Source: CBDCGJ01 sp965238305
GTDB lineage: Bacteria > Pseudomonadota > Alphaproteobacteria > GCA-2731375
NCBI GenBank assembly: GCA_965238305.1
Contig: CBDEHK010000001.1
Location: 1,054,001-1,118,000, forward strand
DNA length: 64,000 bases
Reading direction: 5' to 3'
Each line of letters starts with the position of its first letter. Position 1 is the first letter of the stretch. Positions 25,217 through 34,733 of this stretch are shown here, piece after piece. The notes below the pieces were generated by a model that made no database searches, was not told the DNA's origin, and saw only the letters and a list, made by a program, of their open reading frames with translations. Made by a program: the position numbers and the translations under genes.

Positions 25217-26605
25217 TCAAAGCGCCTGTACGATTTCGTCGACCATTTGCTTGGCGTCCGAAAACAGCATCATCGTATTGTCGGCGTAAAACAGATCATT
25301 GTCGATCCCGGCGTATCCCGGCGACAAAGAGCGTTTGACAAACAGTACCGTGGCGGACTTGTCGACGTCCAGGATCGGCATCCCAGCGATCGGGCTTTGC
25401 GGATCGGTTCGGGCCGCTGGATTGGTGACATCATTGGCGCCAATGACGAAGGAGACGTCGGTACTGGCAAAATCGGAGTTGATTTCTTCTAGCTCCAAGG
25501 CTTCATCGTAAGGGACATTTGCTTCCGCCAACAGCACATTCATATGGCCGGGCATTCGTCCGGCGACCGGATGAATAGCGTACCGCACTTTGACGCCATG
25601 CTCCTTCAAACGATCAGCCATTTCGCGGACCGAGTGCTGGGCCTGCGCCACCGCCATGCCATAACCCGGTACAATGACGACGGAATTTGCATTCTTCATG
25701 ATGAACGCGGCATCATCGGCACTGCCGGCTTTGAAGGGACGGTCGCTGCGGGTCGCCGAGGCGGCCGCGGCGTCACCACCAAAGCCACCCAAAATAACCG
25801 AAATAAAAGACCGGTTCATCGCCTTACACATGATGTAAGACAGGATCGCACCGGAAGAGCCAACCAAAGCGCCCGTAATGATCAAGGCCGAATTTTCCAA
25901 TGTAAAACCGATACCTGCCGCCGCCCAGCCGGAATAGGAATTCAACATCGAGACAATAACCGGCATGTCGGCCCCGCCGATTGGAATGATCAGCAGGAAA
26001 CCGATGCCAAATGCGATCAACGTCATGAGCCAAAAATAGAGCGGATCCGGTTGCATCGAAAACAGCACGATCAAGGCCAGGATCACCAGACCGATGACCG
26101 CATTTAGAAAATGCTGGCCTGGGAAGACGATCGGATTGCCGCTCATGATCCCTTTCAGTTTACCAAAAGCGATGATCGAGCCGGAGAAGGTAATGGCACC
26201 AATAACAACACCCAAAGCCATTTCGATCCGGCTGGCCAGTTTCAATACCCCACCGGCATCGGTAATTCCGTAGGCGCCGGGATTATAATAAGCGGCGGCC
26301 GCCACCATGACCGCGGCCAGACCGACCAGCGAATGGAAGGCCGCAACCAGTTCCGGCATATCGGTCATCTTGATCCTGAGCGCGATAATGGTGCCAATAC
26401 CGCCACCAATGACTAACGCCGCCAAAATCCAGGCATAGGAAACTACATTCGGGTTAACGATGGTGGTGATGATCGCGATGGTCATGCCGGCGATGCCGAA
26501 CAAATTACCAGTTCTGGAGGTATCGGGCGACGACAACCCGCGAAGCGCCATGATGAAGAGGACAGAAGCGACGAGATAGGCGAGAGCCGTAAAATCCGCT
26601 GACAT
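25217..26605 (-). CDS. pntB: NAD(P) transhydrogenase beta subunit
   Basis: A 462-residue inner-membrane subunit with about nine hydrophobic helices over residues 1-260, followed by the NADP(H)-binding domain III (VIVPGYGMAVAQAQ, GRMPGHMNVLLAEANVPYD, IGANDVTNPAAR). With PntAA and PntAB it couples proton entry to hydride transfer from NADH to NADP+. It is the last of three pnt genes, 12 bases after pntAB. Confidence 0.95.
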   Translation of the reverse strand: MSADFTALAYLVASVLFIMALRGLSSPDTSRTGNLFGIAGMTIAIITTIVNPNVVSYAWILAALVIGGGIGTIIALRIKMTDMPELVAAFHSLVGLAAVMVAAAAYYNPGAYGITDAGGVLKLASRIEMALGVVIGAITFSGSIIAFGKLKGIMSGNPIVFPGQHFLNAVIGLVILALIVLFSMQPDPLYFWLMTLIAFGIGFLLIIPIGGADMPVIVSMLNSYSGWAAAGIGFTLENSALIITGALVGSSGAILSYIMCKAMNRSFISVILGGFGGDAAAASATRSDRPFKAGSADDAAFIMKNANSVVIVPGYGMAVAQAQHSVREMADRLKEHGVKVRYAIHPVAGRMPGHMNVLLAEANVPYDEALELEEINSDFASTDVSFVIGANDVTNPAARTDPQSPIAGMPILDVDKSATVLFVKRSLSPGYAGIDNDLFYADNTMMLFSDAKQMVDEIVQAL

Positions 26606-26617
26606 GTCGGCTGCTCC

Positions 26618-26917
26618 CTATTTCTTTTTCTTATACATGGCGAGCATGCGTTGCGTGACGGCAAATCCACCGAATATATTCACCGCCGCCAACATTATGG
26701 CGATGAAACCCATGATTTTCGACAAACTGACGTCGGCAGGCCCGGCGGCAATCAACGCGCCGACGATAATGACCGACGAAATCGCATTGGTCACACTCAT
26801 CAATGGTGTGTGCAGGGCCGGTGTTACGCTCCAGACCACGTAATATCCAACGAAAATCGCCAACACAAATATTGCCAGGCGAAAGATGAAGGGGTCGACT
26901 GTTGCTGCTACTTCCAT
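26618..26917 (-). CDS. pntAB: NAD(P) transhydrogenase alpha subunit, membrane part
   Basis: A 99-residue protein with three or four membrane helices (FRLAIFVLAIFVGYYVVWSV and following). It corresponds to the C-terminal membrane domain of E. coli PntA, encoded separately as in Rhodospirillum-type bacteria. It ends in a short basic tail (YKKKK). It is placed between pntAA and pntB. Confidence 0.92.
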   Translation of the reverse strand: MEVAATVDPFIFRLAIFVLAIFVGYYVVWSVTPALHTPLMSVTNAISSVIIVGALIAAGPADVSLSKIMGFIAIMLAAVNIFGGFAVTQRMLAMYKKKK

Positions 26918-26934
26918 AATTTCTTTCCTCCGCC

Positions 26935-28092
26935 CTAGCTATCGCTGCCGGTCAACAGTGGATGCACTACCTGACCGTCCTTGGCGATGCAAACGCCGGA
27001 TACTGTTTCGTCTTCGAAATCCAAATTCAAGGCACCGCTTTCTTTATCAAAGTGCGGGGCCAAGAAATTATACAGGTTCTTGGCATAAAGCGACGAGGTA
27101 TCGGCGGCCAGACGGCTAGGCATATTCAGATGACCGATAATGGTCACACCATCTACATCGACCACTTCCCCAGGCTTCGACATCGTACAATTGCCGCCAG
27201 TTTCAACCGCCAGATCGACGATTACCGAACCCGGCCGCATCGAATTCACCATCTCATCATTTACCAATGTTGGCGCCGGGCGACCTGGGATCAACGCCGT
27301 ACAAATCACGATATCCTGTTTGGCAATGGTCTCCGCCACCAATTCCGCCTGTTTGCGTTTATACTCGTCGCTCATTTCCTTAGCGTATCCGCCTTCGGTT
27401 TCGGCGTTCGCACTTTCCTCGTCTTCGACCATGACAAAGTTCCCGCCCAGGCTTTGGACCTGTTCTTTAGCGGCTGGTCGGACGTCGGTAGCCGAGACCA
27501 CGGCGCCCAATCGACGCGCTGTGGCGATCGCCTGCAGGCCGGCAACACCGGCGCCCATCACGAATACCTTGGCCGGTGCGATCGTCCCGGCCGCCGTCAT
27601 CATCATCGGGAAAGCGCGATTATAATGCTCGGTGGCGTCCAGCACGGCTTTGTAACCAGCCAAATTCGCTTGGCTCGATAAGACGTCCATGCTTTGCGCC
27701 CGAGTGATCCGGGGCATCAGTTCCATTGAAAATGCAGTCACACCAGTTTTTGCCAAGGCGTCGACATGATCTTTGTTGCGCAGCGGATCAAGAGTAGCGA
27801 CCAGGATTTGGCCGCTTTTTAACAAAGCCACTTCGTCGCTTGCCCCTTCATCAGCGGCCAGCGGACGCTGAACCTTCAAAATTACATCCGCCCCATCATA
27901 GGCTGCCTTGGCGTTCGTCGCGATGGTCGCGCCAACAGCCTGATATTGACTATCGGTGATACTGGCGCTAAGGCCGGCACCTGATTCGACCACGACTTCC
28001 GCACCAAGGCTAACGAATTTCTTCACCGTGTCCGGTGTTGCAGCGACCCGGCGTTCATGCGCGCGGCATTCCTTGGCGACAGCAATTTTCAT
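26935..28092 (-). CDS. pntAA: NAD(P) transhydrogenase alpha subunit, NAD-binding part
   Basis: A 385-residue soluble domain I that binds NAD(H), homologous to alanine dehydrogenase. Visible motifs are the N-terminal MKIAVAKECRAHERRVAATPDTV, the Rossmann motif VMGAGVAGLQAIATARRLGA and the mobile-loop region near MSDEYKRKQ. The start at 28092 matches family starts and is preceded by GAGGAAGG; a longer frame reaches 28128. It lies 17 bases before pntAB and 93 bases after the cytochrome oxidase subunit IV gene. Confidence 0.94.
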   Translation of the reverse strand: MKIAVAKECRAHERRVAATPDTVKKFVSLGAEVVVESGAGLSASITDSQYQAVGATIATNAKAAYDGADVILKVQRPLAADEGASDEVALLKSGQILVATLDPLRNKDHVDALAKTGVTAFSMELMPRITRAQSMDVLSSQANLAGYKAVLDATEHYNRAFPMMMTAAGTIAPAKVFVMGAGVAGLQAIATARRLGAVVSATDVRPAAKEQVQSLGGNFVMVEDEESANAETEGGYAKEMSDEYKRKQAELVAETIAKQDIVICTALIPGRPAPTLVNDEMVNSMRPGSVIVDLAVETGGNCTMSKPGEVVDVDGVTIIGHLNMPSRLAADTSSLYAKNLYNFLAPHFDKESGALNLDFEDETVSGVCIAKDGQVVHPLLTGSDS

Positions 28093-28185
28093 CGCTTTCA
28101 AACCTTCCTCAACTCGGACAGCGAACAAATATGGTATGAATAATCAAGGCGAGCGCCTTTCGCAGCGGCGCGATCGCGCCCGTCA

Positions 28186-28320
28186 CTAGAGCAGGAACGC
28201 CGCCATAAGAATCAATAGGACAATGATACTAATTGTCGACCACTTGAAAAGCGCAATAACACCATTATAGGTGCCTTGATGTTGACTTATGTCCATGCTG
28301 CCATGTGTGTAATCGCTCAT
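28186..28320 (-). CDS. aa3-type cytochrome c oxidase subunit IV
   Basis: A 44-residue protein, MSDYTHGSMDISQHQGTYNG followed by a single hydrophobic helix (residues 24-44) and the stop. The MDIxxHxxTYxGF/V pattern and one C-terminal membrane helix define the small subunit IV of alphaproteobacterial aa3 oxidases. It is a single-helix accessory subunit of the oxidase, with a subtle role in the enzymes studied. It heads the leftward pnt-def-coq9 group and is easily missed because of its size. Confidence 0.85.
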   Translation of the reverse strand: MSDYTHGSMDISQHQGTYNGVIALFKWSTISIIVLLILMAAFLL

Positions 28321-28552
28321 CGCGACCTCTCAGTTCCAAAATACCAAAATCCGTGGCGCAATATAGGCGGAAGGCCGCGACCAATCAATCAATCTTCTCG
28401 CCCACCAGTGGAATTTTTCACAATTTATTGAGATTAGGCGGTGATGGTGGACATCTGTGCACATTCGGCTCATGAATGGCCATTAACGTTGATTTGATCG
28501 TTGATGTTATATTACGATTCGCCAACATTGCACGGCCATAGTTGCCGGAAAT

Positions 28553-29050
28553 ATGGAACAAAACAAACTTGCGCAGATACTGATTGTTGAAGACAACGCT
28601 GCACATCAGCTTGTAACAGCTATGTTCATGACCGAACTCGGTTGTCACGCACATGTCGTTGATGACGGCGCGGCTGCCATTGATGAGGTGCAGTCCAATC
28701 ACTACGACATCGTGTTAATGGATCTCAATCTGCCAGACATCGACGGGTTTGATACCGCGCGCCAGATCAGAGCGCTGGGCGGCAACTACAAAAACTTACC
28801 TATCATTGCGGTATCGGCTAACAACTTTTCCGCTAACCGGGAAAAATGCCTTGCGGCTGGGATTGATGACTTTGTCAGCAAACCGGTTGACCGCCGGGCG
28901 CTCTTGGCGGCGATAAACAATTTCTATCCGCTCGATGTCCCTGACAATGGTTATCTCCCTGCCACGACTTCAAGTTCCGCCGATAAAAACAAAGCTGACG
29001 AAGTTTTGCGTGACCTTGAAAAGTTGTTTGATGAAAAAACTGACAATTGA
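28553..29050 (+). CDS. Response regulator (receiver domain only)
   Basis: A 165-residue protein with one receiver domain (about residues 8-125) and an acidic helical tail. The acidic pair is ED13-14, the phosphoacceptor is D57 in IVLMDLNLPDIDG, and the switch lysine is in VSKPVD. MDLNLPDIDG plus a late NREKCLAAGIDDF resembles receivers of hybrid kinases. There is no output domain and no kinase adjacent. It diverges from the cox IV/pnt group and converges on the FGE lipoprotein gene. Confidence 0.87.
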   Translation: MEQNKLAQILIVEDNAAHQLVTAMFMTELGCHAHVVDDGAAAIDEVQSNHYDIVLMDLNLPDIDGFDTARQIRALGGNYKNLPIIAVSANNFSANREKCLAAGIDDFVSKPVDRRALLAAINNFYPLDVPDNGYLPATTSSSADKNKADEVLRDLEKLFDEKTDN

Positions 29051-29088
29051 CTATGGAATTATCTATTTTCGATGGTCTGCCAAGCCGT

Positions 29089-31221
29089 CTAATTGAGTTC
29101 GCGGGCGACCCGCAGCCCGACAGCGTAGGATCGGCTATTGGGCTTGGTCCAACTACGGTAGGCTGAGCGTAAGAACGATTTCCGGTCGCCCCAGGAACCA
29201 CCGCGAATAACCCGATAATCACAATTGCCGCCATTTACCCACGAACCACCGTCACTTGGCGCATTGCGGAAATTTTCGTGCCGGCAATCTTCGGTCCATT
29301 CGCGTACATTGCCGTGCAGATCGTGCAAGCCGAACAAATTCGGCGGATAACGGCCGACTGTTACGGATTTTTCCTGACCACTGGCACCGGAAACAGATTT
29401 GAACCTCGCTTGATTACTCGCCATTTCGTTGCCGGAATGATAGGGTGTTTGTGTCCCCGCCCGGGTCGCATATTCCCATTCGGCTTCACTTAACAAGCGG
29501 TAGACTTGACCCGACCGCTTGGATAGCCAATTCACATATTCTTGCGCATCATGCCAACTAACATTGATCACCGGTCGGCGCTCACGGCCCCAACCTTCAT
29601 CGCCAGAACGATGATTGCAGCCACCATCCGCGACACAAGCGTCCCATTCTTCGAAGGTGATTTCAAATTTTGACACGCCGAGTGAACGAGGGATAACGAC
29701 CTTGTGCTGTGGCATCTCGCGCTGGCTGCGTCGGGCCTCGCCTGGCGCCGCCCCCATCATGAATTCCCCGGCTGGGATCACAACGATTTGCGGACAGCGA
29801 TCACAGTCGCTGACAGTTTGGCCGACCCGATAATTACTGTTGACCACAGGTTTTGCAGATGCGCCCGCTGATGTCTCGGTCGCGGCCGCTTTGTCCACTA
29901 CTTTAGCATCGTCTTGCGTCGCCGGTATTGCCGCAGCTGGCGGTTTTTGCCGGGGTGTCGGCACCGCTGTCGTTACAACCGGGGTCGGTACCGTTGGTTC
30001 AGACGGCTTCGCTTGTGGCGTGGGATTTTTGGCCGTGGGCGTTGTATATTCAACCTTGTTCGCAACAATGGGGGCAACTGGCGCGGATTTGACTGCCGGC
30101 GCCTGGGTTGTTGAAAGACTTTGATCGCGTAAATTCTCCGCCATCGCGTAACCAAAGACTTTTTGCCCTTGCTCCACCAGAGCCCAGGTGCCGTCAATCG
30201 TCACGCCGGCAACAAATATCTTGTCCCCCTCGCTTAAAGAACCGACCCGAGTAGCGCCAGCTGCCGGCAGGCTGCGCACGATTGTTTCCCGGGTCGCTAT
30301 ATAGGTTTTTTCGACCGGGATGAGCTCAACACCGGTGGTCTGCGGCGTTGATGCTAGAGGCGCGCTGCTGATCGTCGCTGACTGTTCTAAGCGTTGCAAA
30401 ACTTCTTTTGGCAAGCCGCCTCTTTTTTGCGTTTGCACATCCCGGTAATAAGCCAGATTTTCGTTTGCTGCTTCCTCTGTGAGATCGCGTCTCAACAACC
30501 CTTCGGCTTTCCCCATCTCACCTTGTAGCGCATACATCATGGCCAAATTCTGACGCACTTTAGATGTTGCATCAGGCAGGCCGGCCGCTTCTTCCAGCAT
30601 TGCGGTAGCTTTTTCGAATTGTCCTGCTTGTGCCAACGAAAGTGCATAATTGTTCAGCACATTAATATTCTTTGGCGTCAATTTCATCGCCCGTTTGTAA
30701 CGACGTTCCGACTGGTCGTACATGCCGATCCGGTCGAAGGCGACACCAAGCGCTAATATGGTTTCCCAAACATCGGGCGAAACAGTGTCCGCTTTTGACA
30801 ATGTTTCGATAGCGTCCATGGAATCGCCCATCGCCAACTGCGCTTTGCCTAATTCCGCCAGTAACAAGGGGTGGTCCTTGTTGACTAACAGCCCTTTGTC
30901 CACATAGCCTTTGGCCTGTGCCGGCTGTCGCACCAAGCGTAAACTACGTGACAATCCTGCAATCAGCACCGGATTTTCCGGTTCACGTTCTAAGAGCCGG
31001 GCATAATAGACAACGGCGGCTTGATAGTCATTTTGCTTGATCGACCCTTCGGCCGCTTCCGACAAGGTTTTGGCGACTTTTTCTTGGACGTTTAGTTGGC
31101 TTACAGGTCGGTCCGGGATATCGCCGTCACCGCTGCAGGCTGTCAGCGCCAGACACAATGCGGCAACTGTACATAATGCACCGAGGCGTCGGTGCCTCCA
31201 ATCAAACAAATTCACCTTCAA
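29089..31221 (-). CDS. Lipoprotein with TPR, SH3-like and formylglycine-enzyme (FGE/SUMF1) domains
   Basis: About 710 residues. A lipobox LTAC follows a hydrophobic stretch, so the protein is probably exported and lipid-anchored. It continues with tetratricopeptide repeats (about 230 residues), an SH3-like segment (TYIATRETIVRSLPAAGATRVGS), a Pro/Thr-rich linker of about 100 residues and a C-terminal FGE-sulfatase fold (IPAGEFMMG, SEAEWEYATRAG, LHGNVREW, IRGGSW). Many FGE-fold proteins are binding modules or other enzymes rather than sulfatase activators. The start is uncertain: a TTG at 31221 has AGGAGG 11 bases upstream and gives a normal signal peptide; an ATG at 31272 gives a 20-residue longer, poorly placed N-terminus. 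It precedes nothing on its strand; the ABC1 kinase gene lies upstream. Confidence 0.82.
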   Translation of the reverse strand: MKVNLFDWRHRRLGALCTVAALCLALTACSGDGDIPDRPVSQLNVQEKVAKTLSEAAEGSIKQNDYQAAVVYYARLLEREPENPVLIAGLSRSLRLVRQPAQAKGYVDKGLLVNKDHPLLLAELGKAQLAMGDSMDAIETLSKADTVSPDVWETILALGVAFDRIGMYDQSERRYKRAMKLTPKNINVLNNYALSLAQAGQFEKATAMLEEAAGLPDATSKVRQNLAMMYALQGEMGKAEGLLRRDLTEEAANENLAYYRDVQTQKRGGLPKEVLQRLEQSATISSAPLASTPQTTGVELIPVEKTYIATRETIVRSLPAAGATRVGSLSEGDKIFVAGVTIDGTWALVEQGQKVFGYAMAENLRDQSLSTTQAPAVKSAPVAPIVANKVEYTTPTAKNPTPQAKPSEPTVPTPVVTTAVPTPRQKPPAAAIPATQDDAKVVDKAAATETSAGASAKPVVNSNYRVGQTVSDCDRCPQIVVIPAGEFMMGAAPGEARRSQREMPQHKVVIPRSLGVSKFEITFEEWDACVADGGCNHRSGDEGWGRERRPVINVSWHDAQEYVNWLSKRSGQVYRLLSEAEWEYATRAGTQTPYHSGNEMASNQARFKSVSGASGQEKSVTVGRYPPNLFGLHDLHGNVREWTEDCRHENFRNAPSDGGSWVNGGNCDYRVIRGGSWGDRKSFLRSAYRSWTKPNSRSYAVGLRVARELN

Positions 31222-31338
31222 CGCTGCCTGATCCTCCTGGACACCGGTTGCCCCCGGATAACTACGAATCATGCGATAACCATAGATAGGTTTTCGCGGA
31301 AGGCCAATACCATGAATTTTGCCGGATCGGCGCGCATA

Positions 31339-32682
31339 TCAGGTCGCTTGCTTTACCCCAGCCGCCTGTAAGACCTCGGTTTGTCGAGAAATCAGCGTGT
31401 CGACGTGAAAGTCTTTGATCAAATCCATGAACATCTTGTGCCAATTCACTTCCGCGCTTAGATGCATGAAGACGCCACCCAAGCCGATGGCGGCCCGGTC
31501 CATGAAAACGAATTCTCTCGGCGGCGTCACACCACCTAATTCACGCAGGCGCTTATGGACTTTTTCGGCCACTTCGCGCCCATAGATACCGCTGCTATCA
31601 CCTTCTTGAATGCGCCGCACCCGATCTTCGAGCAGAGGGCCATAAACAAAATTGGCCCACAGGTTCAGGGTTTCGATCACCTCTTTATTCAAACCCTTGA
31701 AACCCCAGGTCTTATAGGCGTGAACCGCCAAGTCGTTGTTGTCGTCCCTGATTGCCTGGTAGAGATCGATGACGCCCTTGACAAAGTGAGGTTCAAAAAC
31801 CCGGATGCAGCCAAAATCCAGCAAATTGACAGAATAGTCGTCGCGGACCGAATAATTACCTAAATGCGGATCGCCATGAATAATGCCGTAATGATAAAAT
31901 GGCACATACCAGGCCCGGAACATGGCTGTGGCAATGGCGTTCCGGGCATCGGCATCTGCGTCCCTAAAGTCGAGCAAGGGTCGACCGTCTAGCCAGGACA
32001 TCGTCAAAAGTCGTTCAGTACTGAGTTCCGGCAAGACTTCGGGCACATGGACCAGGTTTTCGTCTTTCAGCATCGAGTTATAAAGCGCGATGTGACGAGC
32101 TTCTAAAACATAGTCCAATTCTTCACGCAAGCGGTCCGCAATTTCTTTGTGTACCTCGCTTGGATCGATGGTTTTGTCGTAGCGATGGTAGATCCCGAAG
32201 ATCAGTTTCAGTTGTTTGAGGTCGGCTTCGACCGCCGATTTCATATCCGGATATTGCAGTTTTACCGCGTAAGTATCGCCATCGACGACGGCGCGATGAA
32301 CTTGGCCCAAGGAAGCGGCGGCGGCGGCATCGCGGTCGAATTCATCAAACTTACGGCGCCAGTTCGGCCCCAGTTCCGACTGCATGCGGCGTTTCACGAA
32401 GGCCCAACCCATCGCCGGGGCGTTCGATTGCAGTTGCGCCAATTCCTGGACATATTCTTGCGGCATGGCTTCCGGGATGGTGGCCATGATTTGCGCCACC
32501 TTCATCAACGGGCCTTTCAGACCGCCCAGGGCGTTTTTCAAATCACGCGCATGATTCTCACGATCGACCTTAATGCCGAGATAACGTTCACCAGCCAAGC
32601 GTGCCGCCAAGCCGCCGACGGAGGTCGAAACTTTGGCATAACGTTTGACCCGGCCGGCTATATTGTCATCTTCCCGCGCCAC
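31339..32682 (-). CDS. ABC1/UbiB (ADCK)-family atypical kinase
   Basis: A 447-residue protein with the ABC1 fold. The KxGQ signature is KVAQ here (residues 61-64), the Ala-rich loop is AAAAASLGQVHRA, the ATP lysine is K141 (AVKLQYP), and the catalytic and metal motifs are HGDPHLGNY and LLDFGC. Family members support ubiquinone synthesis through an ATPase-like activity. No C-terminal membrane helices of the E. coli UbiB type are obvious, so this is an UbiB relative rather than UbiB itself. The start is GTG, immediately after the stop of the M3 peptidase gene, so the two are co-transcribed. Confidence 0.87.
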   Translation of the reverse strand: MAREDDNIAGRVKRYAKVSTSVGGLAARLAGERYLGIKVDRENHARDLKNALGGLKGPLMKVAQIMATIPEAMPQEYVQELAQLQSNAPAMGWAFVKRRMQSELGPNWRRKFDEFDRDAAAAASLGQVHRAVVDGDTYAVKLQYPDMKSAVEADLKQLKLIFGIYHRYDKTIDPSEVHKEIADRLREELDYVLEARHIALYNSMLKDENLVHVPEVLPELSTERLLTMSWLDGRPLLDFRDADADARNAIATAMFRAWYVPFYHYGIIHGDPHLGNYSVRDDYSVNLLDFGCIRVFEPHFVKGVIDLYQAIRDDNNDLAVHAYKTWGFKGLNKEVIETLNLWANFVYGPLLEDRVRRIQEGDSSGIYGREVAEKVHKRLRELGGVTPPREFVFMDRAAIGLGGVFMHLSAEVNWHKMFMDLIKDFHVDTLISRQTEVLQAAGVKQAT

Positions 32683-34461
32683 TTATGCCGCCTCCAACTC
32701 GTCAATGAAACTTTCGATCACCGATAGCCCCTGTTGCCAGAAGGCCGGATCGCTGGCATCCAAACCAAACGGTGCCAACAGTTCTTTGTGCCGCAAGGTG
32801 CCGCCGGCGCGCAGCATCTCGAAATACTTTTTCTGGAAGCCCTCTTCGGCGTTTTGGTAGACCGCGTATAGCGAATTGACCAAACAATCGCCGAAGGCAT
32901 AGGCGTAGACATAAAACGGGCTATGAAAAAAGTGCGGAATGTAGCTCCAGAAATTGGCGTAATTTTCATCCAGGCGAATGGCCGGCCCCAGACTTTCCGC
33001 CTGTACCTGCAACCAGATTTCGCCCAAGCGTTCTGACGTCAGTTCCTGTTCCCGGCGTTCGCAATGGACATGACGTTCGAACTCATAAAAGGCGATTTGA
33101 CGGACCACTGTATTGAGCATGTCTTCGACCTTGTTGGCCAACATGATGCGACGGACCGCCGGGTCTGCTTCGCCATCCAACAGGGCGCGGAAGGTGAGCT
33201 GTTCACCAAAGACGCTGGCGGTTTCCGCCAATGTCAAAGGCGTGTCCGCCATCAAGGCGCCTTGCTCGGCGGCCAATATCTGATGGACGCCATGGCCCAA
33301 TTCGTGCGCCAGGGTCATCACGTCGCGGGTCTTGCCCTGATAATTCAGCAACAAATAGGGATGTGCCGACGGCACCGTCGGATGGGCGAAGGCGCCGGGC
33401 GATTTGCCGGGACGCACTGGCACATCGATCCAGTCATTGTCGAAAAAGCGTTGTCCGATCGCCGCCATCTCCGGTGAAAATCGGCCATAGGCCTGAAGCA
33501 CCAGGTCGCGCGCTTCCGGCCATGTCACTTTTCGGTCCGTATCATCTGGCAGGGGCGCATTGCGGTCCCAATAATTGAGTTGTTCCATGCCCAGCCACTT
33601 GGCTTTCAAGGCATAATAACGATGAGACAGACGTGGATAGGCGTCGACTACCGCTTGGCTCAATGCATCGACCACGTCGCTTTCCACATGATTGGCAAGA
33701 TGGCGGGAGGTTTCCGGCGCTGGGAACTTGCGCCAACGATCTTCGATTTCCTTATCCTTGGCCAGGACATTGGTGATATGCGTAAAGAGGCGGATATTTT
33801 CCTGAAATGTCTTCGACAATGCCGCCGATGCCCGCTGCCGCTTGGCCCCATCATGGTCCGACAACAGGTTCAGGGTTTCTTCTATGGCCATGCTCTCGCC
33901 ATCAACATCAAAACTCAGCGTCGCCATGCTTTCGTCGAACAAGCGGTTCCAGGCGGCCCGGCCGACTACATGTTTTTCATGCAGCATCTTTTCCAGATCA
34001 TCGGCCAGTTGATGGGGCCGCATCACCCGGGTATCGCGCAGCCACGGCTGGTAACGCTGCAACGTCTGGCTGCTGTCCAGTATGCCGTCCAACGTTTTAT
34101 CTTCCAGGCGATTGATTTCCAGCGTAAAAAATATCAAATCACTGCTGATTTCGGTGACCTGCTCCTGCATGGTGGCGAAAAACTGACCGATCTGCGGATC
34201 GCTCATATCGCTGGCATAGGAGAGACCGGCATAGCTCATAATGCGGCCCAAGATCTCTTCGGTTTTTTCATATTCACCGATCGCCGCCGCCAAGCCGTCG
34301 CCAGTGAGGCTCGGGATTTTGCCATGATAGGTGTCCTGAAACGTCTTCGCCGCCAACGCCGATTGCGCTAAGTCCGATTTTAGCGCGTCGCTGTCGCGGC
34401 CCGGATAAAGGTCTGACAAATCCCAAATCGGCAGGTCTTGCAAAGCCACGGCGTCGTTCAT
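32683..34461 (-). CDS. Oligoendopeptidase F-type M3 metallopeptidase
   Basis: A 592-residue cytosolic zinc peptidase of family M3B that cuts oligopeptides. The zinc motif HELGH is at about residues 386-390 (TLAHELGHGVHQ), with the downstream glutamate in ETASVFGE. The start at 34461 was chosen for AAAGGA 7 bases before it; the frame extends to 34482. The stop is directly followed by the GTG of the ABC1 kinase gene, a pairing that suggests co-expression. Confidence 0.9.
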   Translation of the reverse strand: MNDAVALQDLPIWDLSDLYPGRDSDALKSDLAQSALAAKTFQDTYHGKIPSLTGDGLAAAIGEYEKTEEILGRIMSYAGLSYASDMSDPQIGQFFATMQEQVTEISSDLIFFTLEINRLEDKTLDGILDSSQTLQRYQPWLRDTRVMRPHQLADDLEKMLHEKHVVGRAAWNRLFDESMATLSFDVDGESMAIEETLNLLSDHDGAKRQRASAALSKTFQENIRLFTHITNVLAKDKEIEDRWRKFPAPETSRHLANHVESDVVDALSQAVVDAYPRLSHRYYALKAKWLGMEQLNYWDRNAPLPDDTDRKVTWPEARDLVLQAYGRFSPEMAAIGQRFFDNDWIDVPVRPGKSPGAFAHPTVPSAHPYLLLNYQGKTRDVMTLAHELGHGVHQILAAEQGALMADTPLTLAETASVFGEQLTFRALLDGEADPAVRRIMLANKVEDMLNTVVRQIAFYEFERHVHCERREQELTSERLGEIWLQVQAESLGPAIRLDENYANFWSYIPHFFHSPFYVYAYAFGDCLVNSLYAVYQNAEEGFQKKYFEMLRAGGTLRHKELLAPFGLDASDPAFWQQGLSVIESFIDELEAA

Positions 34462-34733
34462 GTTGTCGTCCTTTGTTGGCAATCGTTCCCCCGCATATAG
34501 GCGAAAGCTGGCAGGGTTCCAAGCATTGTTTGTTTAGCTGGCTTCGACCGAAACAAAACCTGCCGCTCCGGTGCGGGCGGGAGTCAATTTCTCCTCAAGC
34601 CGTCACGTTGATCAATGAATTCCGGACTGCGCGGGAATGACGGGCGAAGTGCGGACACTGATGGTGCCGGAATTTCGGCGATCGTCCGTTTATCGGCAAT
34701 CAGAACGCCGATGAAATTAATCTGGAAAATGGG

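Noticed and set aside
24695..25492. 265-codon rightward open frame over def and pntB
   Set aside because: Antisense to two well-supported genes; composition and motifs do not resemble a protein family.
33580..34371. 263-codon rightward open frame over the M3 peptidase gene
   Set aside because: Antisense shadow of the peptidase, which carries an intact HELGH motif.
34600..34645. GCGCGGGAATGACG motif, similar to 41150-41170
   Set aside because: Looks like a degenerate copy of a common intergenic repeat, but two short partial matches are not enough to call a repeat family.
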